A stretch of 64,000 nucleotides of DNA from Planctomycetota bacterium (GTDB taxonomy: Bacteria; Planctomycetota; Phycisphaerae; Phycisphaerales; UBA1924), in NCBI GenBank assembly GCA_020831805.1, contig JAFIFX010000001.1, positions 124,001 to 188,000 on the forward strand. The letters run 5' to 3'. The notes beneath the pieces are model-generated. The model was not told where the DNA came from. It searched no databases and saw only the letters and a program-made list of their open reading frames with translations. Positions 17,047 to 25,557 of the stretch are shown here, piece by piece. The position numbers and the translations under genes were made by a program. Positions within the stretch are counted from its first letter, which is position 1; every line of letters starts with the position of its first letter.

Positions 17047-17808
17047 GTGACCGCGACGGACACACCCACGACCCTTCAGTTCACGAGGACGAGACTCCCC
17101 GTGCCAACCCACCTGCCCGTCATCATCACCATCGACGGCCCGGCGGGAACGGGCAAGTCCACCGTGGCGCGCCTGCTCGCGCAGCGGCTCGGGCTGGACT
17201 TCCTGGACACCGGCGCGATGTACCGGGCCGCCGCGGCGATCATGCTCGATCGGAAGATCGACCCCGAGGAGATCGGCGAGCTGGTCAGCGCGGTCATGGG
17301 TGCCGACCTGCACTTTGACTGGACGACCGACCCCCCCACCATCCTCGCGTGGGACGACCCGATGGACCACCGCATCCGCCAGCCGGATGTGACCGGCGCG
17401 GTCTCCCAAGTCGCCACGATCGGCGAACTCCGCCAGCACATGGTGCGCAAGCAGCGCGTCATCGCGGCTCAGCACCCCCGCCTGGTCACCGAGGGGCGTG
17501 ACCAGGGCTCCCTGGTCTTCCCCGACGCGGAGGTCAAGTTCTACCTCGACGCCGATCCGGGCGTGCGGGCGCGACGCCGGGCCGAGCAGCTCCGCGAGGC
17601 CGGGAACGAAGTCGATGTGGAGAAGCTCCGCGAGCAGATCCTTGAACGCGACCGGATCGACTCGACCCGCTCGGACGGGCCCCTGATCTGCCCGCGCGAC
17701 GCGATCCGGATCGACACCTCCGAGCTGGACCTGGACAGCGTGGTCACGCTGCTTGAGAAGCATGTCCGCGACCGCATCGGCGCCCTCATCGCGTCGGACG
17801 GGGAGTAA
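17047..17808 (+). CDS. cmk: Cytidylate kinase
   Basis: Phosphorylates CMP/dCMP to the diphosphate. 253 residues from a GTG preceded by AGGAG at 7-base spacing; a second in-frame GTG 54 bases later is possible and would give a more standard N-terminus. P-loop GPAGTGKST (31-39), then LDFLDTGAMYRAAA as in all Cmk proteins. The VTEGRDQGSLVFPDAEVKFY stretch is close to the canonical EGRDigtvVFPdAxvKfy. The lid/CMP region includes RDRIDSTRSDGPL near the usual position. It sits directly before plsC (6-base gap), an arrangement of cmk with an acyltransferase seen in many bacteria. Confidence 0.95.
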   Translation: MTATDTPTTLQFTRTRLPVPTHLPVIITIDGPAGTGKSTVARLLAQRLGLDFLDTGAMYRAAAAIMLDRKIDPEEIGELVSAVMGADLHFDWTTDPPTILAWDDPMDHRIRQPDVTGAVSQVATIGELRQHMVRKQRVIAAQHPRLVTEGRDQGSLVFPDAEVKFYLDADPGVRARRRAEQLREAGNEVDVEKLREQILERDRIDSTRSDGPLICPRDAIRIDTSELDLDSVVTLLEKHVRDRIGALIASDGE

Positions 17809-17814
17809 CGCGGA

Positions 17815-18483
17815 TTGTTCGGCTGGCTCAGACGCAAACACCCCGGTTCGTCGCTGCCCTCGCTGCTGTTCTACGAGGTTTGCCGGAACATCACGCAGAT
17901 CCTGCTGATGGCGATCCTGGGGCTTCGCTGGCGCGGCACGGCCAACATGCCGCGATCCGGGGGGGTGCTCGTCGTGGCCAACCACCAGAGCTATCTGGAC
18001 CCTCCTGTGATCGGCGCGGTGATGGGCACGCGGCAGTTCGACTTCCTGGCCCGGGCCGGGCTGTTCGACATCCCCTTCCTGCGACGCCTGATCACCCTGC
18101 TCTACGCCGTGCCGGTCAAGGAGGCCGGGGGTGATCCCGCCTCGATCAAGGCGATCCTGCGCCGGCTCGAGCAGGGCCGGGTGGTGCTGATCTTCCCGGA
18201 GGGCACCCGCACCTGGGACGGGTCGGTGGGCGAGTTCAAGCGGGGCGTGGCGTTGATCCTGCGCAAGTCGCGATGCCCCGTGCTCCCGGTGGGCCTCGCC
18301 GGGGCGTTCGAGGCCTGGCCGCGGGGATCCGGGCCGCGCCTGGGACGCGGGCGGGTGGTGGTGCAGGTGGGTCAACCGATCAGCCACGAGGACCTGCTCG
18401 CCGACGGCGTGGACGCCGCGCTGAAACGCCTGCGGGCCGAGGTCGATGCGTTGCGCGAGCGGGCCGAGGAACTGCGGCGCTGA
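17815..18483 (+). CDS. plsC: 1-acyl-glycerol-3-phosphate acyltransferase
   Basis: Adds the second acyl chain to lysophosphatidic acid at the inner membrane face. 222 residues from a TTG that follows the cmk stop by 6 bases; GGGGAG of the cmk 3' end serves as Shine-Dalgarno. Acyltransferase motifs: NHQSYLD (56-62, the HX4D catalytic pair), FDIPFLRRL, FPEGTR (127-132, glycerol-phosphate binding), and VLPVGL. A hydrophobic segment near residues 24-38 fits membrane association. Acyl-chain and exact substrate preference cannot be read from sequence. Confidence 0.9.
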   Translation: MFGWLRRKHPGSSLPSLLFYEVCRNITQILLMAILGLRWRGTANMPRSGGVLVVANHQSYLDPPVIGAVMGTRQFDFLARAGLFDIPFLRRLITLLYAVPVKEAGGDPASIKAILRRLEQGRVVLIFPEGTRTWDGSVGEFKRGVALILRKSRCPVLPVGLAGAFEAWPRGSGPRLGRGRVVVQVGQPISHEDLLADGVDAALKRLRAEVDALRERAEELRR

Positions 18484-18489
18484 ACCGGC

Positions 18490-19281
18490 TCAGGCAGCGA
18501 CCATCCGCGCGGCGGCGAGCGCGAGGATCACCATGATCACCGCACGCAGGGCGGGCACGCGGAGCTTGTGGCTCAGCCACGCGCCGAACCAGGCCCCGAG
18601 GATCGCGCCGGCGCCCATCGGCGCCGCGATCTGGACCGCGTCCCACGGGCTGAACCCAACCTTCGGCAGCTCGACGATTTTGGTCAGCGCGCCCACGGCC
18701 GCGCTGATCCACATCACGGCGGCGCTGCCAGCGATGGCGTGCCGGACCGAGAGGCCGGCGATCTGGAGCAGCGGGACCAGCACGATGCCGCCGCCGATGC
18801 CCATGAAGCCGGCGACCAGCCCCGTGCCCAGCCCGATGGGCACGAGCACCCGCCAGTGCGGCGTGCGGGCGTCATCGGGATGATCCGGCAATCGTCGGGC
18901 CAGGGTCACGAGGGTGTACAGGCAGTAGAGCCAGATGAACACCGCCAGCGCGATCACCGCGGCGTGGCCGGGGGACCGCGTCGAGGTCATCGCCCCCGCG
19001 ACGATGCCCACGCACATCGAGGGGGCCAGCCACGCCAGCAGGTCGCGCCGCGCGATGCCCTTGCGCGCGTGGGTGCGGGTGGCCATCAGAGAGACCACGA
19101 TGTTGACCAGCATCGAGGCGGCCATGTAGACATGGTGCTCGGACTTGCGTTCGGTCTGATAACCGTGGAAAATGGCCAGGGCAGGTAGCATGATGATGGA
19201 CCCGCCGATGCCGGCGAGACCGCCCACCGAACCGGCGAGCAGCCCGATGAGCAGGTCGATCAGCGTCCGGGCTGGGTCCAT
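18490..19281 (-). CDS. TSUP (TauE/SafE) family membrane transporter
   Basis: 263 residues with seven to eight membrane segments in two similar halves. Each half begins with a glycine-rich motif: GLAGIGGSIIMLPAL near 22-36 and GLVAGFMGIGGGIVLVPLL near 155-173. This duplicated signature defines the TauE/SafE (TSUP) family, which moves small organosulfur or organic anions across the inner membrane. The substrate here is unknown and no sulfur-metabolism gene is adjacent. It is convergent with plsC (6-base gap) and probably monocistronic. Confidence 0.85.
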   Translation of the reverse strand: MDPARTLIDLLIGLLAGSVGGLAGIGGSIIMLPALAIFHGYQTERKSEHHVYMAASMLVNIVVSLMATRTHARKGIARRDLLAWLAPSMCVGIVAGAMTSTRSPGHAAVIALAVFIWLYCLYTLVTLARRLPDHPDDARTPHWRVLVPIGLGTGLVAGFMGIGGGIVLVPLLQIAGLSVRHAIAGSAAVMWISAAVGALTKIVELPKVGFSPWDAVQIAAPMGAGAILGAWFGAWLSHKLRVPALRAVIMVILALAAARMVAA

Positions 19282-19451
19282 CGGATCCCCTGTTTGAGGC
19301 GGTTGATTGCAGAAGCAAACCGAGCGTTCTCGGCCCTGGCGTTTCCATCTTTGACGCTGGTTCGGGTTATGACGACCCCGGATCCGGTCGAAAGGCTGAT
19401 CTCAGCGTAGTTTGCTGTGCCAAGCGGCGTCCGCGGCTACCATACGTCAGT

Positions 19452-19469
19452 GCCCCCAAGGACGGGGGC
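19452..19469 (+). other. Leader hairpin upstream of the 3D-domain gene
   Basis: GCCCCC pairs with GGGGGC around a 6-base loop, about 85 bases before the GTG start of the 3D-domain gene. It may be part of the 5' leader. I compared the leader by eye with c-di-AMP (ydaO) and c-di-GMP riboswitches, which sit before similar genes elsewhere, and could not match either core. Confidence 0.3.
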
Positions 19470-19553
19470 GCGAGCCGCCGCTGGCTGTCTCGCTCCGGAC
19501 GGAACCGTTGCTCAAACGGACACCTGAAGAGTCGAAGCCATCGGAGGCGACCC

Positions 19554-20261
19554 GTGAACCAACCGAAGACGATGACACCTGCCCCGATCGGGCGGCCGAC
19601 CGCGTCGATGACCTGGTTGCCCGTCGTCGCCCGGACCGTCGCCGGCGCATTGGCCATCGCCGTGGTGATGGGCAGCGCGGTGATGACCAAGCGGGCGGGC
19701 ACGCTGCCGGCCCTGGTTGGCCTGGAGCGGACCGCGGCCCCGGCGTCGCCGATGGTTGAATCCCACGCCAACATGCCCATGACCGAGATCGAGCCGGAAG
19801 TCGCCGCCGAGGAAGAATCCGTCGAGATCATCGGCTTTGAGGAAGTGACTGAAGACTCTCCGGAGTGGGACCTGTCGACCCGCTGGTTCGACGGGCGGCC
19901 CGTCCGCCCGGCGCGCGTGCTGCTGATGCGTGTGACGGCCTACTCGCCCGACCACCGCTCGTGCGGCGAGTTCGCCGACGGACAGACCGCCACCCTCCAC
20001 TCGGTGTGGACCAACGGCATGCGCCTGGTCGCGGCCGATCCAAAGCTGCTGCCCTACGGCACGATGCTGACCGTGCCCGGCTATGCCGACAACGAGATCG
20101 TGCCCGTGCTGGACTGCGGCGGGGCGATCAAGGGCGCGCGGCTGGATGTCCTCTACCCCACCCACGAGCGGGCGCTCCAGTGGGGCGTGCAGGACCTTCG
20201 GGTGGTGATCTGGGAGTACGCCGACGGCAAGCCCGCGCCGAACCCCCGGCGCGTCCGCTGA
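19554..20261 (+). CDS. Membrane-anchored 3D-domain protein (putative peptidoglycan-acting)
   Basis: 235 residues from a GTG with GGAGG 6 bases upstream. One N-terminal membrane segment (about 24-46), an acidic linker (75-105), then a double-psi barrel with the 3D signature: VTAYSPDHRSCG (127-138), LPYGTMLTVPGY (166-177) and DCGGAIKGARLDV (187-199), which includes the conserved aspartates. The same barrel is found in MltA lytic transglycosylases and in YabE/Rpf-type resuscitation factors, so a role in cell-wall remodelling is likely but unproven. It stands alone, convergent with the HlyD gene. Confidence 0.8.
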   Translation: MNQPKTMTPAPIGRPTASMTWLPVVARTVAGALAIAVVMGSAVMTKRAGTLPALVGLERTAAPASPMVESHANMPMTEIEPEVAAEEESVEIIGFEEVTEDSPEWDLSTRWFDGRPVRPARVLLMRVTAYSPDHRSCGEFADGQTATLHSVWTNGMRLVAADPKLLPYGTMLTVPGYADNEIVPVLDCGGAIKGARLDVLYPTHERALQWGVQDLRVVIWEYADGKPAPNPRRVR

Positions 20262-20284
20262 GCGGGCGTTGATCCTCGCCGCGG

Positions 20285-21427
20285 TTACTTGAACACAACA
20301 CGGACCAGTTCACCGGCCCGCACATCGAGCCCCTCGGGCATCGAGATGCGGACGGGCAGGCCCCACTCCATCCGGCCCGGGCTTGTCCGCTGATGTTCCG
20401 GGACCAGCTCGACCTGGACGCCGATCTGGTCGATCGCGCCGCGCACCGGCGCGCCCCGGTGGTGGACCGGGCGGAGTTCCACCACGCCGCCGATTTCCAG
20501 CGGGACGGGGTTCCGCTCGCGGATGTAGGTCACGATGGTGTCGGCCTGCTCCGAAGCGATGGTGACCAGCGGCAGGCCGGCCCGGACATGCTCGCCCGGC
20601 CGGGCGTGGACCGCGGAGATCATGCCGTCGATCGGGACGCGGATCTGGAGCCCGTCGGCGACCAGTTCCAGTTCGCGGATCTCCGCCTCGTGCACGCGGA
20701 ACGCGGCGCGGATGGGGGCGAGCCAATCTTCAAGATCGTGGGCCGGGCCTTCCGGGATGGCCTCGAGCCGTTCGAGGGTCTCGGTAAGCTGGGTTTCGGC
20801 GGTCCGCATCGCGGCGCGTTGCTCCTCGATGCGTCGCCCGAGGGCGTCGCGGCGCAGACGCTCCTGGGTGAGGGTGAAGTCGGTTTCCGAACCGCGATCA
20901 ACGAGTTGGCGGAGCCCATCGATGGCGTGCTCGACGCGGCGCAGCTCGATCTGGTCGAACTCGATGGCGGCGCGGCGGTCGAGGATGTCCAGGCGGAGTT
21001 CCTGGATCTCGATGAGCAGACGCTGGCGGGTGATCTCCTGCCCCCGCTCGTTCTCGCCGCGTCCGAGCCGCCAACGGGCGGTCTCGGCGGCCAGTTCGCC
21101 CTGGGTGACCCCGATCCGGGCCTGGAGGGTGGCCAGGGCCGCCAGAACCGGGCGGTCGTCGAGCCGGGCGATGAGTTCGCCGGCGCGGACGGTGTCGAAG
21201 GGCCTGGGATAGCGATCACCCACGGCGACGATCGTGCCATCGGCCGGGGCGGCCAGCTCCACGCGGACCGCGAGGACCTCGCCGATTTCCCCGATCACGC
21301 CGGCGTGGCGGGCCCACATCCAGCCGGTGATCGGCACGCAGAGGAGCAACGCCAGCACCGGGCCGAAGCGCTCACGCCAGCGCTGGAAACGGATGTTGAA
21401 CGGGGTTGGGATCCTGGATCGGGCCAT
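20285..21427 (-). CDS. HlyD-family membrane fusion protein
   Basis: 380 residues. A short cytoplasmic N-terminus, one membrane segment (about 21-38), then a biotinyl-lipoyl-like half (ELAAPADGTIVAVGDRYPRP). A long helical hairpin follows (about 100-230, rich in R/E/L/Q), then the second half (LQIRVPIDGMISAVHARPGE) and a beta-barrel end. This is the standard periplasmic adaptor architecture. No ABC or RND partner and no outer-membrane channel is adjacent. Instead it lies 27 bases after a DUF4956 protein and so belongs to the VTC/DUF4956 unit, suggesting that the unit exports or anchors a polymer. Confidence 0.85.
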   Translation of the reverse strand: MARSRIPTPFNIRFQRWRERFGPVLALLLCVPITGWMWARHAGVIGEIGEVLAVRVELAAPADGTIVAVGDRYPRPFDTVRAGELIARLDDRPVLAALATLQARIGVTQGELAAETARWRLGRGENERGQEITRQRLLIEIQELRLDILDRRAAIEFDQIELRRVEHAIDGLRQLVDRGSETDFTLTQERLRRDALGRRIEEQRAAMRTAETQLTETLERLEAIPEGPAHDLEDWLAPIRAAFRVHEAEIRELELVADGLQIRVPIDGMISAVHARPGEHVRAGLPLVTIASEQADTIVTYIRERNPVPLEIGGVVELRPVHHRGAPVRGAIDQIGVQVELVPEHQRTSPGRMEWGLPVRISMPEGLDVRAGELVRVVFK

Positions 21428-21454
21428 GGCGGTGGTGACTCAAAGATGCGGGGT

Positions 21455-22153
21455 TCAGACCTCGGACTCGTCCTGACGCTTGTAGATGGTGGCCTGCTGG
21501 ACACCGGCGACCGATTGCAACTCGCTGACCAGCTCCGCGCCGCGGGCAGGATCGCGGAGGAGCAGGTGATAGGTTGAATCGGTGGGCTGGCCCTGGGAGC
21601 CGCGCTGGCTTGCCAGCTCGGTGCGGGCCGAATGGCGTTCGAGCAGTTCACCGATGGAGCGCATCCGCTCGGCCGAGCCGTCCCACTGCAGGCTGAGCAT
21701 CGTGTCGAAGCGGATGCGCGAGCCGAATGACACATAGTGCATGTACAGGAAGAATGCGGCCAGCGTCACGCTGCCAACCACCGCGAGGGAAAACTTCATC
21801 GTCCCGATCGACAGACCGGTCAGGATCGCCCAGAGCACGAAGCTGGTGTCCCGCGTGTCCTTGACGATGTTGCGGAATCGGACGATCGCGAACACCGCGA
21901 AGAGGCCGAAGGCCACCACGATGCTGTCGATCATCACGAGCATCACCAGGGCGACGATGGTCGGGATGACGGCCATGGCGACGGTGAAGTTGCGCGAGTA
22001 GCTCAGGCCCGTGTGGGTCCACATGTACACATAGGCGATGACCTGCCCGAGGCTGAAGGCCATGAAGAGGATCAGCCAGACCGACTCGAACCCACCGGGG
22101 GTGTTGATCCACTCCTGCGTGAACAGGCGCGAGATCTCGTCCAGGTCGGTCAT
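21455..22153 (-). CDS. DUF4956 family membrane protein
   Basis: 232 residues. Four membrane segments lie in the N-terminal two-thirds, containing the family hallmark FAIVRFRNIVKDTRDTSFVL (about 89-108). A soluble C-terminal domain of about 90 residues follows. The ATG overlaps the stop of the VTC gene (ATGA), and GGAGG sits 5 bases upstream inside that gene. Proteins of this family commonly neighbour VTC-domain proteins; their biochemical role is not established. Here the pair is followed by an HlyD adaptor. Confidence 0.85.
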   Translation of the reverse strand: MTDLDEISRLFTQEWINTPGGFESVWLILFMAFSLGQVIAYVYMWTHTGLSYSRNFTVAMAVIPTIVALVMLVMIDSIVVAFGLFAVFAIVRFRNIVKDTRDTSFVLWAILTGLSIGTMKFSLAVVGSVTLAAFFLYMHYVSFGSRIRFDTMLSLQWDGSAERMRSIGELLERHSARTELASQRGSQGQPTDSTYHLLLRDPARGAELVSELQSVAGVQQATIYKRQDESEV

Positions 22154-22947
22154 ACCACCACCCTCCCGAGGCCGCCCATACGGCCCGTGAACCGCTGCGA
22201 CGCGGTTCGTTGAACCGTGATCTCGCCGAGCGACTCGACCGACCAGCCGTACTTCGGCACGGACTGACGCTGCAGGCTGAACTGAAGGATGATGCGCTGC
22301 ATCCACGGGGGCAGACGGTCGACATACTTCATCTCGAGGATGACGCCGTGGTCCTGATACCGCGCCGGGAACAGATCCGTGGTCAGGCCCTCGGCCTCCT
22401 GAAACTGGCGCAGACGCAGGTTGCGGTCAAAGGTCACACGGCAGGTGCCGGTGATCTGATCGATGTACGCCTCGCGGTCATAGCCGACGATCAGCGTCGG
22501 GACGGCGTTGAGCGAGCGTGAGAGTCGGCAGAAATCCTGCAGCGAGCCGAGGCCCTGGACACCCGAGAGCAGTTCTGAGCTTGATGGGACGACCCCTCGG
22601 AGCACCTCGCCGAGGCAATCGCGCCGGATGCCCACCCGCTGCTTGCGGATGACATGATCGATCCGGCGTTTGATCTCGGGGAAGATGGGGCTGGCCGGGC
22701 GGTCGTCGTAGTACCGGATGCGGAGCTTGAAGCGGTTCTTCATGCCCTGCGCGGTCGCGTTGTACAACGCCAGCTGGGGGCTATCCAGATACAGGGAGTA
22801 CACCGGGTAACCCTGCGGCCACTCGGGAGTCAGGTAATCATCCGGTTCGACATGCGGGTGGATCAAGGCCCGGATCGCCGCGGCCTTCTCCTCGCTGATG
22901 ACATACTTGCGCTCGAATCGATTTGGTAGGTATGAGCTTCCAATCAC
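22150..22947 (-). CDS. VTC-domain protein (polyphosphate polymerase-like)
   Basis: 265 residues from a GTG. The VTC tunnel-fold signature is visible: FERKYVI (11-17), VYSLYLDS, RFKLRIRYYDD, FPEIKRRI followed by VIRKQRVGI, GYDREAYID, VTFDRNLR, and ILEMKY near the end. These basic and acidic residues line the polyphosphate/nucleotide tunnel in yeast Vtc4, so polyphosphate synthesis is a reasonable guess. Bacterial members paired with DUF4956 are less well characterised. It overlaps DUF4956 by 4 bases and starts a three-gene unit. Confidence 0.85.
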   Translation of the reverse strand: MIGSSYLPNRFERKYVISEEKAAAIRALIHPHVEPDDYLTPEWPQGYPVYSLYLDSPQLALYNATAQGMKNRFKLRIRYYDDRPASPIFPEIKRRIDHVIRKQRVGIRRDCLGEVLRGVVPSSSELLSGVQGLGSLQDFCRLSRSLNAVPTLIVGYDREAYIDQITGTCRVTFDRNLRLRQFQEAEGLTTDLFPARYQDHGVILEMKYVDRLPPWMQRIILQFSLQRQSVPKYGWSVESLGEITVQRTASQRFTGRMGGLGRVVV

Positions 22948-23286
22948 GGCCGGATCGCCTTCGGGTCTTCAAGTTTTGGGGGCAACCCCTGTCCTCCGTG
23001 GGGTTGCAAGCGTCGAGTCTAACGGGAAACCGCCCCAAGCGAAAGCGCAACCTGAATGAAACCTTCATTGAATCAAAACAAATTGACGGGCTATGATTGG
23101 GCATTTTACCCGCTCCGGGCTTCTTGACGGTGTTTCAAGGGCACATCCGCCGCTGGGTCTACAGGACGATTTGGGACCCTGGACGCGACCAAGCAGGGGT
23201 CAACGCATATCCGGCCACGGGGGCACCGAGAGCGAATACAGATCAATGTGTCATCATTCTGGGGTGGCGCCTTCGCCGGGCCGCGT
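22948..23286. other. Non-coding stretch upstream of the VTC operon
   Basis: About 340 bases, more A/T-rich than its surroundings around 23045-23110. It lies upstream of the VTC gene and downstream of the dihydroorotate dehydrogenase gene, both on the minus strand. It contains a hairpin (22982-23007) and a short inverted repeat AATGAA/TTCATT (23055-23060 / 23064-23069) that could be an operator. No coding frame is credible. Confidence 0.45.
22982..23007 (-). other. 8-bp hairpin in the VTC leader
   Basis: GCAACCCC pairs with GGGGTTGC around a 10-base loop, some 35 bases before the GTG start. No T run follows on the minus strand (CCCCAAAACTTG). A leader structure or a weak terminator for the upstream gene are both possible. 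Confidence 0.4.
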
Positions 23287-24243
23287 TCAGCCGTCGATGG
23301 CCACGGCGCCAACCAGGTCCACGACCGCCGTATGCCCTTGGTCCCGAACCCACTTCGCCAGCCCGCGTGCGATCTTCTCGGCGGCCTTCGGGTCGGCGAA
23401 GGTCCCCGCCCCTACTTGGACCGCCGAGGCACCGGCGAGGATGAACTCGGCGGCGTCCTGCCAGCGCGTGACGCCGCCGGCGGCGACGATGGGCAGGCCG
23501 GCCTCCCGCGCGAATCGCCGGTGGACATCGTGGACGATCTTGACCACCACCGGATGAACGGCCGGGCCGGAGAGGCCGCCGGTGACATTGGCCAGCAGCG
23601 GGCGCCGGGTCCGCACATCGATGCCCATCGCGGGGATGGTGTTGCACAGGGTCAAGCCGTCGGCCCCCGAATCGGCCGCGACCCGGGCGAGGTCCGCGGG
23701 CGTGTGGGGCGTGCCGACGGTGATCGGGCTGAGCTTGACGAGGAGTTTCGTTGACGCCAGCACGGGGCGCACGGCCCGGACCAGCTCGCTCAATGCGCCG
23801 AGATCGGCGCCGAACTCGACCCCGCCGTGGACATTCGGGCAGGAGACATTGAGTTCCGCGATGGGAATGCCCTCGGCGGCTTCCATCGCGCCGGCGACGG
23901 CGACATAGTCCTCGATCGAGAACCCGGCGATGGAGCCGATGACCGGGCAGGGCATGGCCCCGGCCCGCGGGGCGACCTGCTCGGCGAAGGCATCCACGCC
24001 GGGGTTGGCCAGGCCGATGGCGTTGAGCATGCCGGCACGGGTCCAGGTGATGCGCGGCTCCGGGTTGCCGTCGCGTGCCTGGCGGGTGATGGACTTGGTC
24101 ACCACACCGCCGATCCGGGACAGGTCGAGGATCTCGGCGGTTTCGTCGAGCGTGCCGGCCGTGCCGGCGGCGAGCAGGACCGGTGTCCGCAGGGGAACCC
24201 CGCAAAGCTCGGTCCGCAGTGATTCGGGCATGGGGGGCGGCAT
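23287..24243 (-). CDS. pyrD: Dihydroorotate dehydrogenase, class 1 (PyrD type B-like)
   Basis: Oxidises dihydroorotate to orotate in pyrimidine synthesis. 318 residues, the length of soluble class 1 enzymes, with no membrane helix. FMN/substrate motifs: VLLAAGTAG, GGVVTKSIT, NAIGLANPGVDAF, and NVSCPN (132-137) with Cys135 as the class 1 catalytic base. Also present are LLVKLSPI, NTIPAMGID, TGGLSGPA, VAAGGV and GASAVQVGAGTF. The KSITxxxRxGN pattern and the NTxxxMgiDxxtrrP loop favour type 1B, which needs PyrK as electron carrier; no pyrK is in the window. Transcribed alone, divergent from the TPR-YggX gene (46-base gap). Confidence 0.9.
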   Translation of the reverse strand: MPPPMPESLRTELCGVPLRTPVLLAAGTAGTLDETAEILDLSRIGGVVTKSITRQARDGNPEPRITWTRAGMLNAIGLANPGVDAFAEQVAPRAGAMPCPVIGSIAGFSIEDYVAVAGAMEAAEGIPIAELNVSCPNVHGGVEFGADLGALSELVRAVRPVLASTKLLVKLSPITVGTPHTPADLARVAADSGADGLTLCNTIPAMGIDVRTRRPLLANVTGGLSGPAVHPVVVKIVHDVHRRFAREAGLPIVAAGGVTRWQDAAEFILAGASAVQVGAGTFADPKAAEKIARGLAKWVRDQGHTAVVDLVGAVAIDG

Positions 24244-24289
24244 CGGTGATCAGGATACGCCGAGGCCCGGCCACGCGCTACCCTACAAC

Positions 24290-25024
24290 ATGGACCCCGA
24301 AGCCCGCATTCAGCAGTTCCGCAAGCTCATCGAGCAGGACCCTTCCTCCGACATGGCCCACTTTTCGCTCGGGCAGGCGCTCAGCCAGGCCGGCCGGTTT
24401 GACGAGGCGGCCGAGTCCTTCGCGCGGTGCGTCGAGCTCAATCCGGCGATGACCAAGGGGTTCCAGCTCGCCGGTGCGGCGTTCATGGCCGCGGGCAAGG
24501 ACGACGAGGCCAAGGCGATCCTCCTCCGCGGCTACGAGGAGGCCGCCACGCGGGGGGATTTGATGCCCAAGCGGGCGATGGCGGACCTGCTCACCCAGCT
24601 CGGCGAGCCGATCCCCGAGGTCGAGGACAAAGCGCCGGCCGAGCCGGAGGGTTCGGGCGATTTCAAGGACCGCAAGACCGGCCGGATGGGCACGAGGCTG
24701 CCCCGCGCGCCGTTCCGCAACGGGGTGGGGACCTGGATCCACGAGAACATCTCCAAGGAGTCGTTCGACGAGTGGATCAAGCTGGGGACGAAGATCATCA
24801 ACGAACTGCGCCTGGACCTCTCGCGGGACGAGCACGACGCGGTGTACGACTACGGGATGCGCCGGTTCGTGGGCATCGATGACGACCTGTATAAAGAGTT
24901 GATGGACGGGCGCGAGCCGCCGAAGGTCGAGGCTCAGTACCGCGATGTGATCGACGAGATCATGCGCCGGGGCGGGCACCTCGAGGAGTTCCAGGGGGGC
25001 ATGCACACCCGGGTGCAGGGCTGA
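24290..25024 (+). CDS. TPR protein fused to a YggX-like (Fe2+-trafficking) domain
   Basis: 244 residues. Residues 1-100 are TPR helices (DMAHFSLGQALSQAGRFDEA is a clear repeat), followed by a linker of about 30 residues. Residues 148-195 resemble YggX: GTWIHENISKESFDEWIKLG then TKIINELRLDL and the helix ending RRFVG, against the YggX pattern G.riyeniSkeaW..W...qT.liNE.rLn. YggX is normally a free protein of about 90 residues that protects iron-sulfur clusters. The cysteine present near the start of many YggX proteins is not seen here. Being fused to a TPR scaffold suggests partner-guided delivery. The first ATG with protein-like composition was chosen. gcvH follows after 95 bases. Confidence 0.7.
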   Translation: MDPEARIQQFRKLIEQDPSSDMAHFSLGQALSQAGRFDEAAESFARCVELNPAMTKGFQLAGAAFMAAGKDDEAKAILLRGYEEAATRGDLMPKRAMADLLTQLGEPIPEVEDKAPAEPEGSGDFKDRKTGRMGTRLPRAPFRNGVGTWIHENISKESFDEWIKLGTKIINELRLDLSRDEHDAVYDYGMRRFVGIDDDLYKELMDGREPPKVEAQYRDVIDEIMRRGGHLEEFQGGMHTRVQG

Positions 25025-25119
25025 CCCGCCCGCCCGCGCCGGCCCGGCCCTCCGTCTACCATCCCGACCCAAGCACCACCCCGCCGGCGAGGGATCCGGC
25101 GTCGATCCAGGAGCCCGAC

Positions 25120-25497
25120 ATGGCCAACCCCACCGACCGCAAGTACGCCGAGAGCCACGAGTGGCACCTCGTCGAGGGCGACACCGTCACCATCGGCATC
25201 ACCGAGCACGCGGTGGACCAGCTCACCGACATCACCTTTGTCGAGATGAAGCCCGCCGGCACCGCGGTCGGCGCGGGGGACACGATCGGCGAGGTGGAGA
25301 GCGTGAAGACGACCTCGGATATCTATTCGGGCGTCGCCGGCGAGATCGTCGAGGTCAACGAGGCCCTGAACGACAGCCCGGAGCTGATCAACTCGGATCC
25401 CTACGGCAAGGGCTGGCTGGTCAAGATGAAGGTGAGCGACGCGTCCGGGCTCGACAAGCTGCTGGACGCTTCGGCCTATGACCGGTCGATCGCGTGA
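25120..25497 (+). CDS. gcvH: Glycine cleavage system H protein
   Basis: Lipoyl carrier of the glycine cleavage complex, 125 residues (typical). The lipoylation site is Lys63 in ESVKTTSDIYS. KYAESHEWH at the start and DPYGKGWLVKMK near the end are standard. AGGAG lies 6 bases before the ATG. No gcvT, gcvP or lipoyl synthase gene is near, so it is a stand-alone copy. It lies at the head of a run with an ABC exporter, which probably reflects read-through rather than function. Confidence 0.95.
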   Translation: MANPTDRKYAESHEWHLVEGDTVTIGITEHAVDQLTDITFVEMKPAGTAVGAGDTIGEVESVKTTSDIYSGVAGEIVEVNEALNDSPELINSDPYGKGWLVKMKVSDASGLDKLLDASAYDRSIA

Positions 25498-25557
25498 TCC
25501 GCCGCAGCCGCCCGCTTTCCATGAAACCCAGACCGTGATTTCGCGAAGACAGGTCCG

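Noticed and set aside
19282-19553. Possible c-di-AMP or c-di-GMP riboswitch before the 3D-domain gene
   Set aside because: Only a simple 6-bp hairpin is present; conserved core bases of either riboswitch could not be placed by eye. A covariance-model search would settle it.
25120-25497. Functional link between gcvH and the ABC exporter genes behind it
   Set aside because: Co-orientation only; the gap and the unrelated functions make simple neighbourhood more likely.
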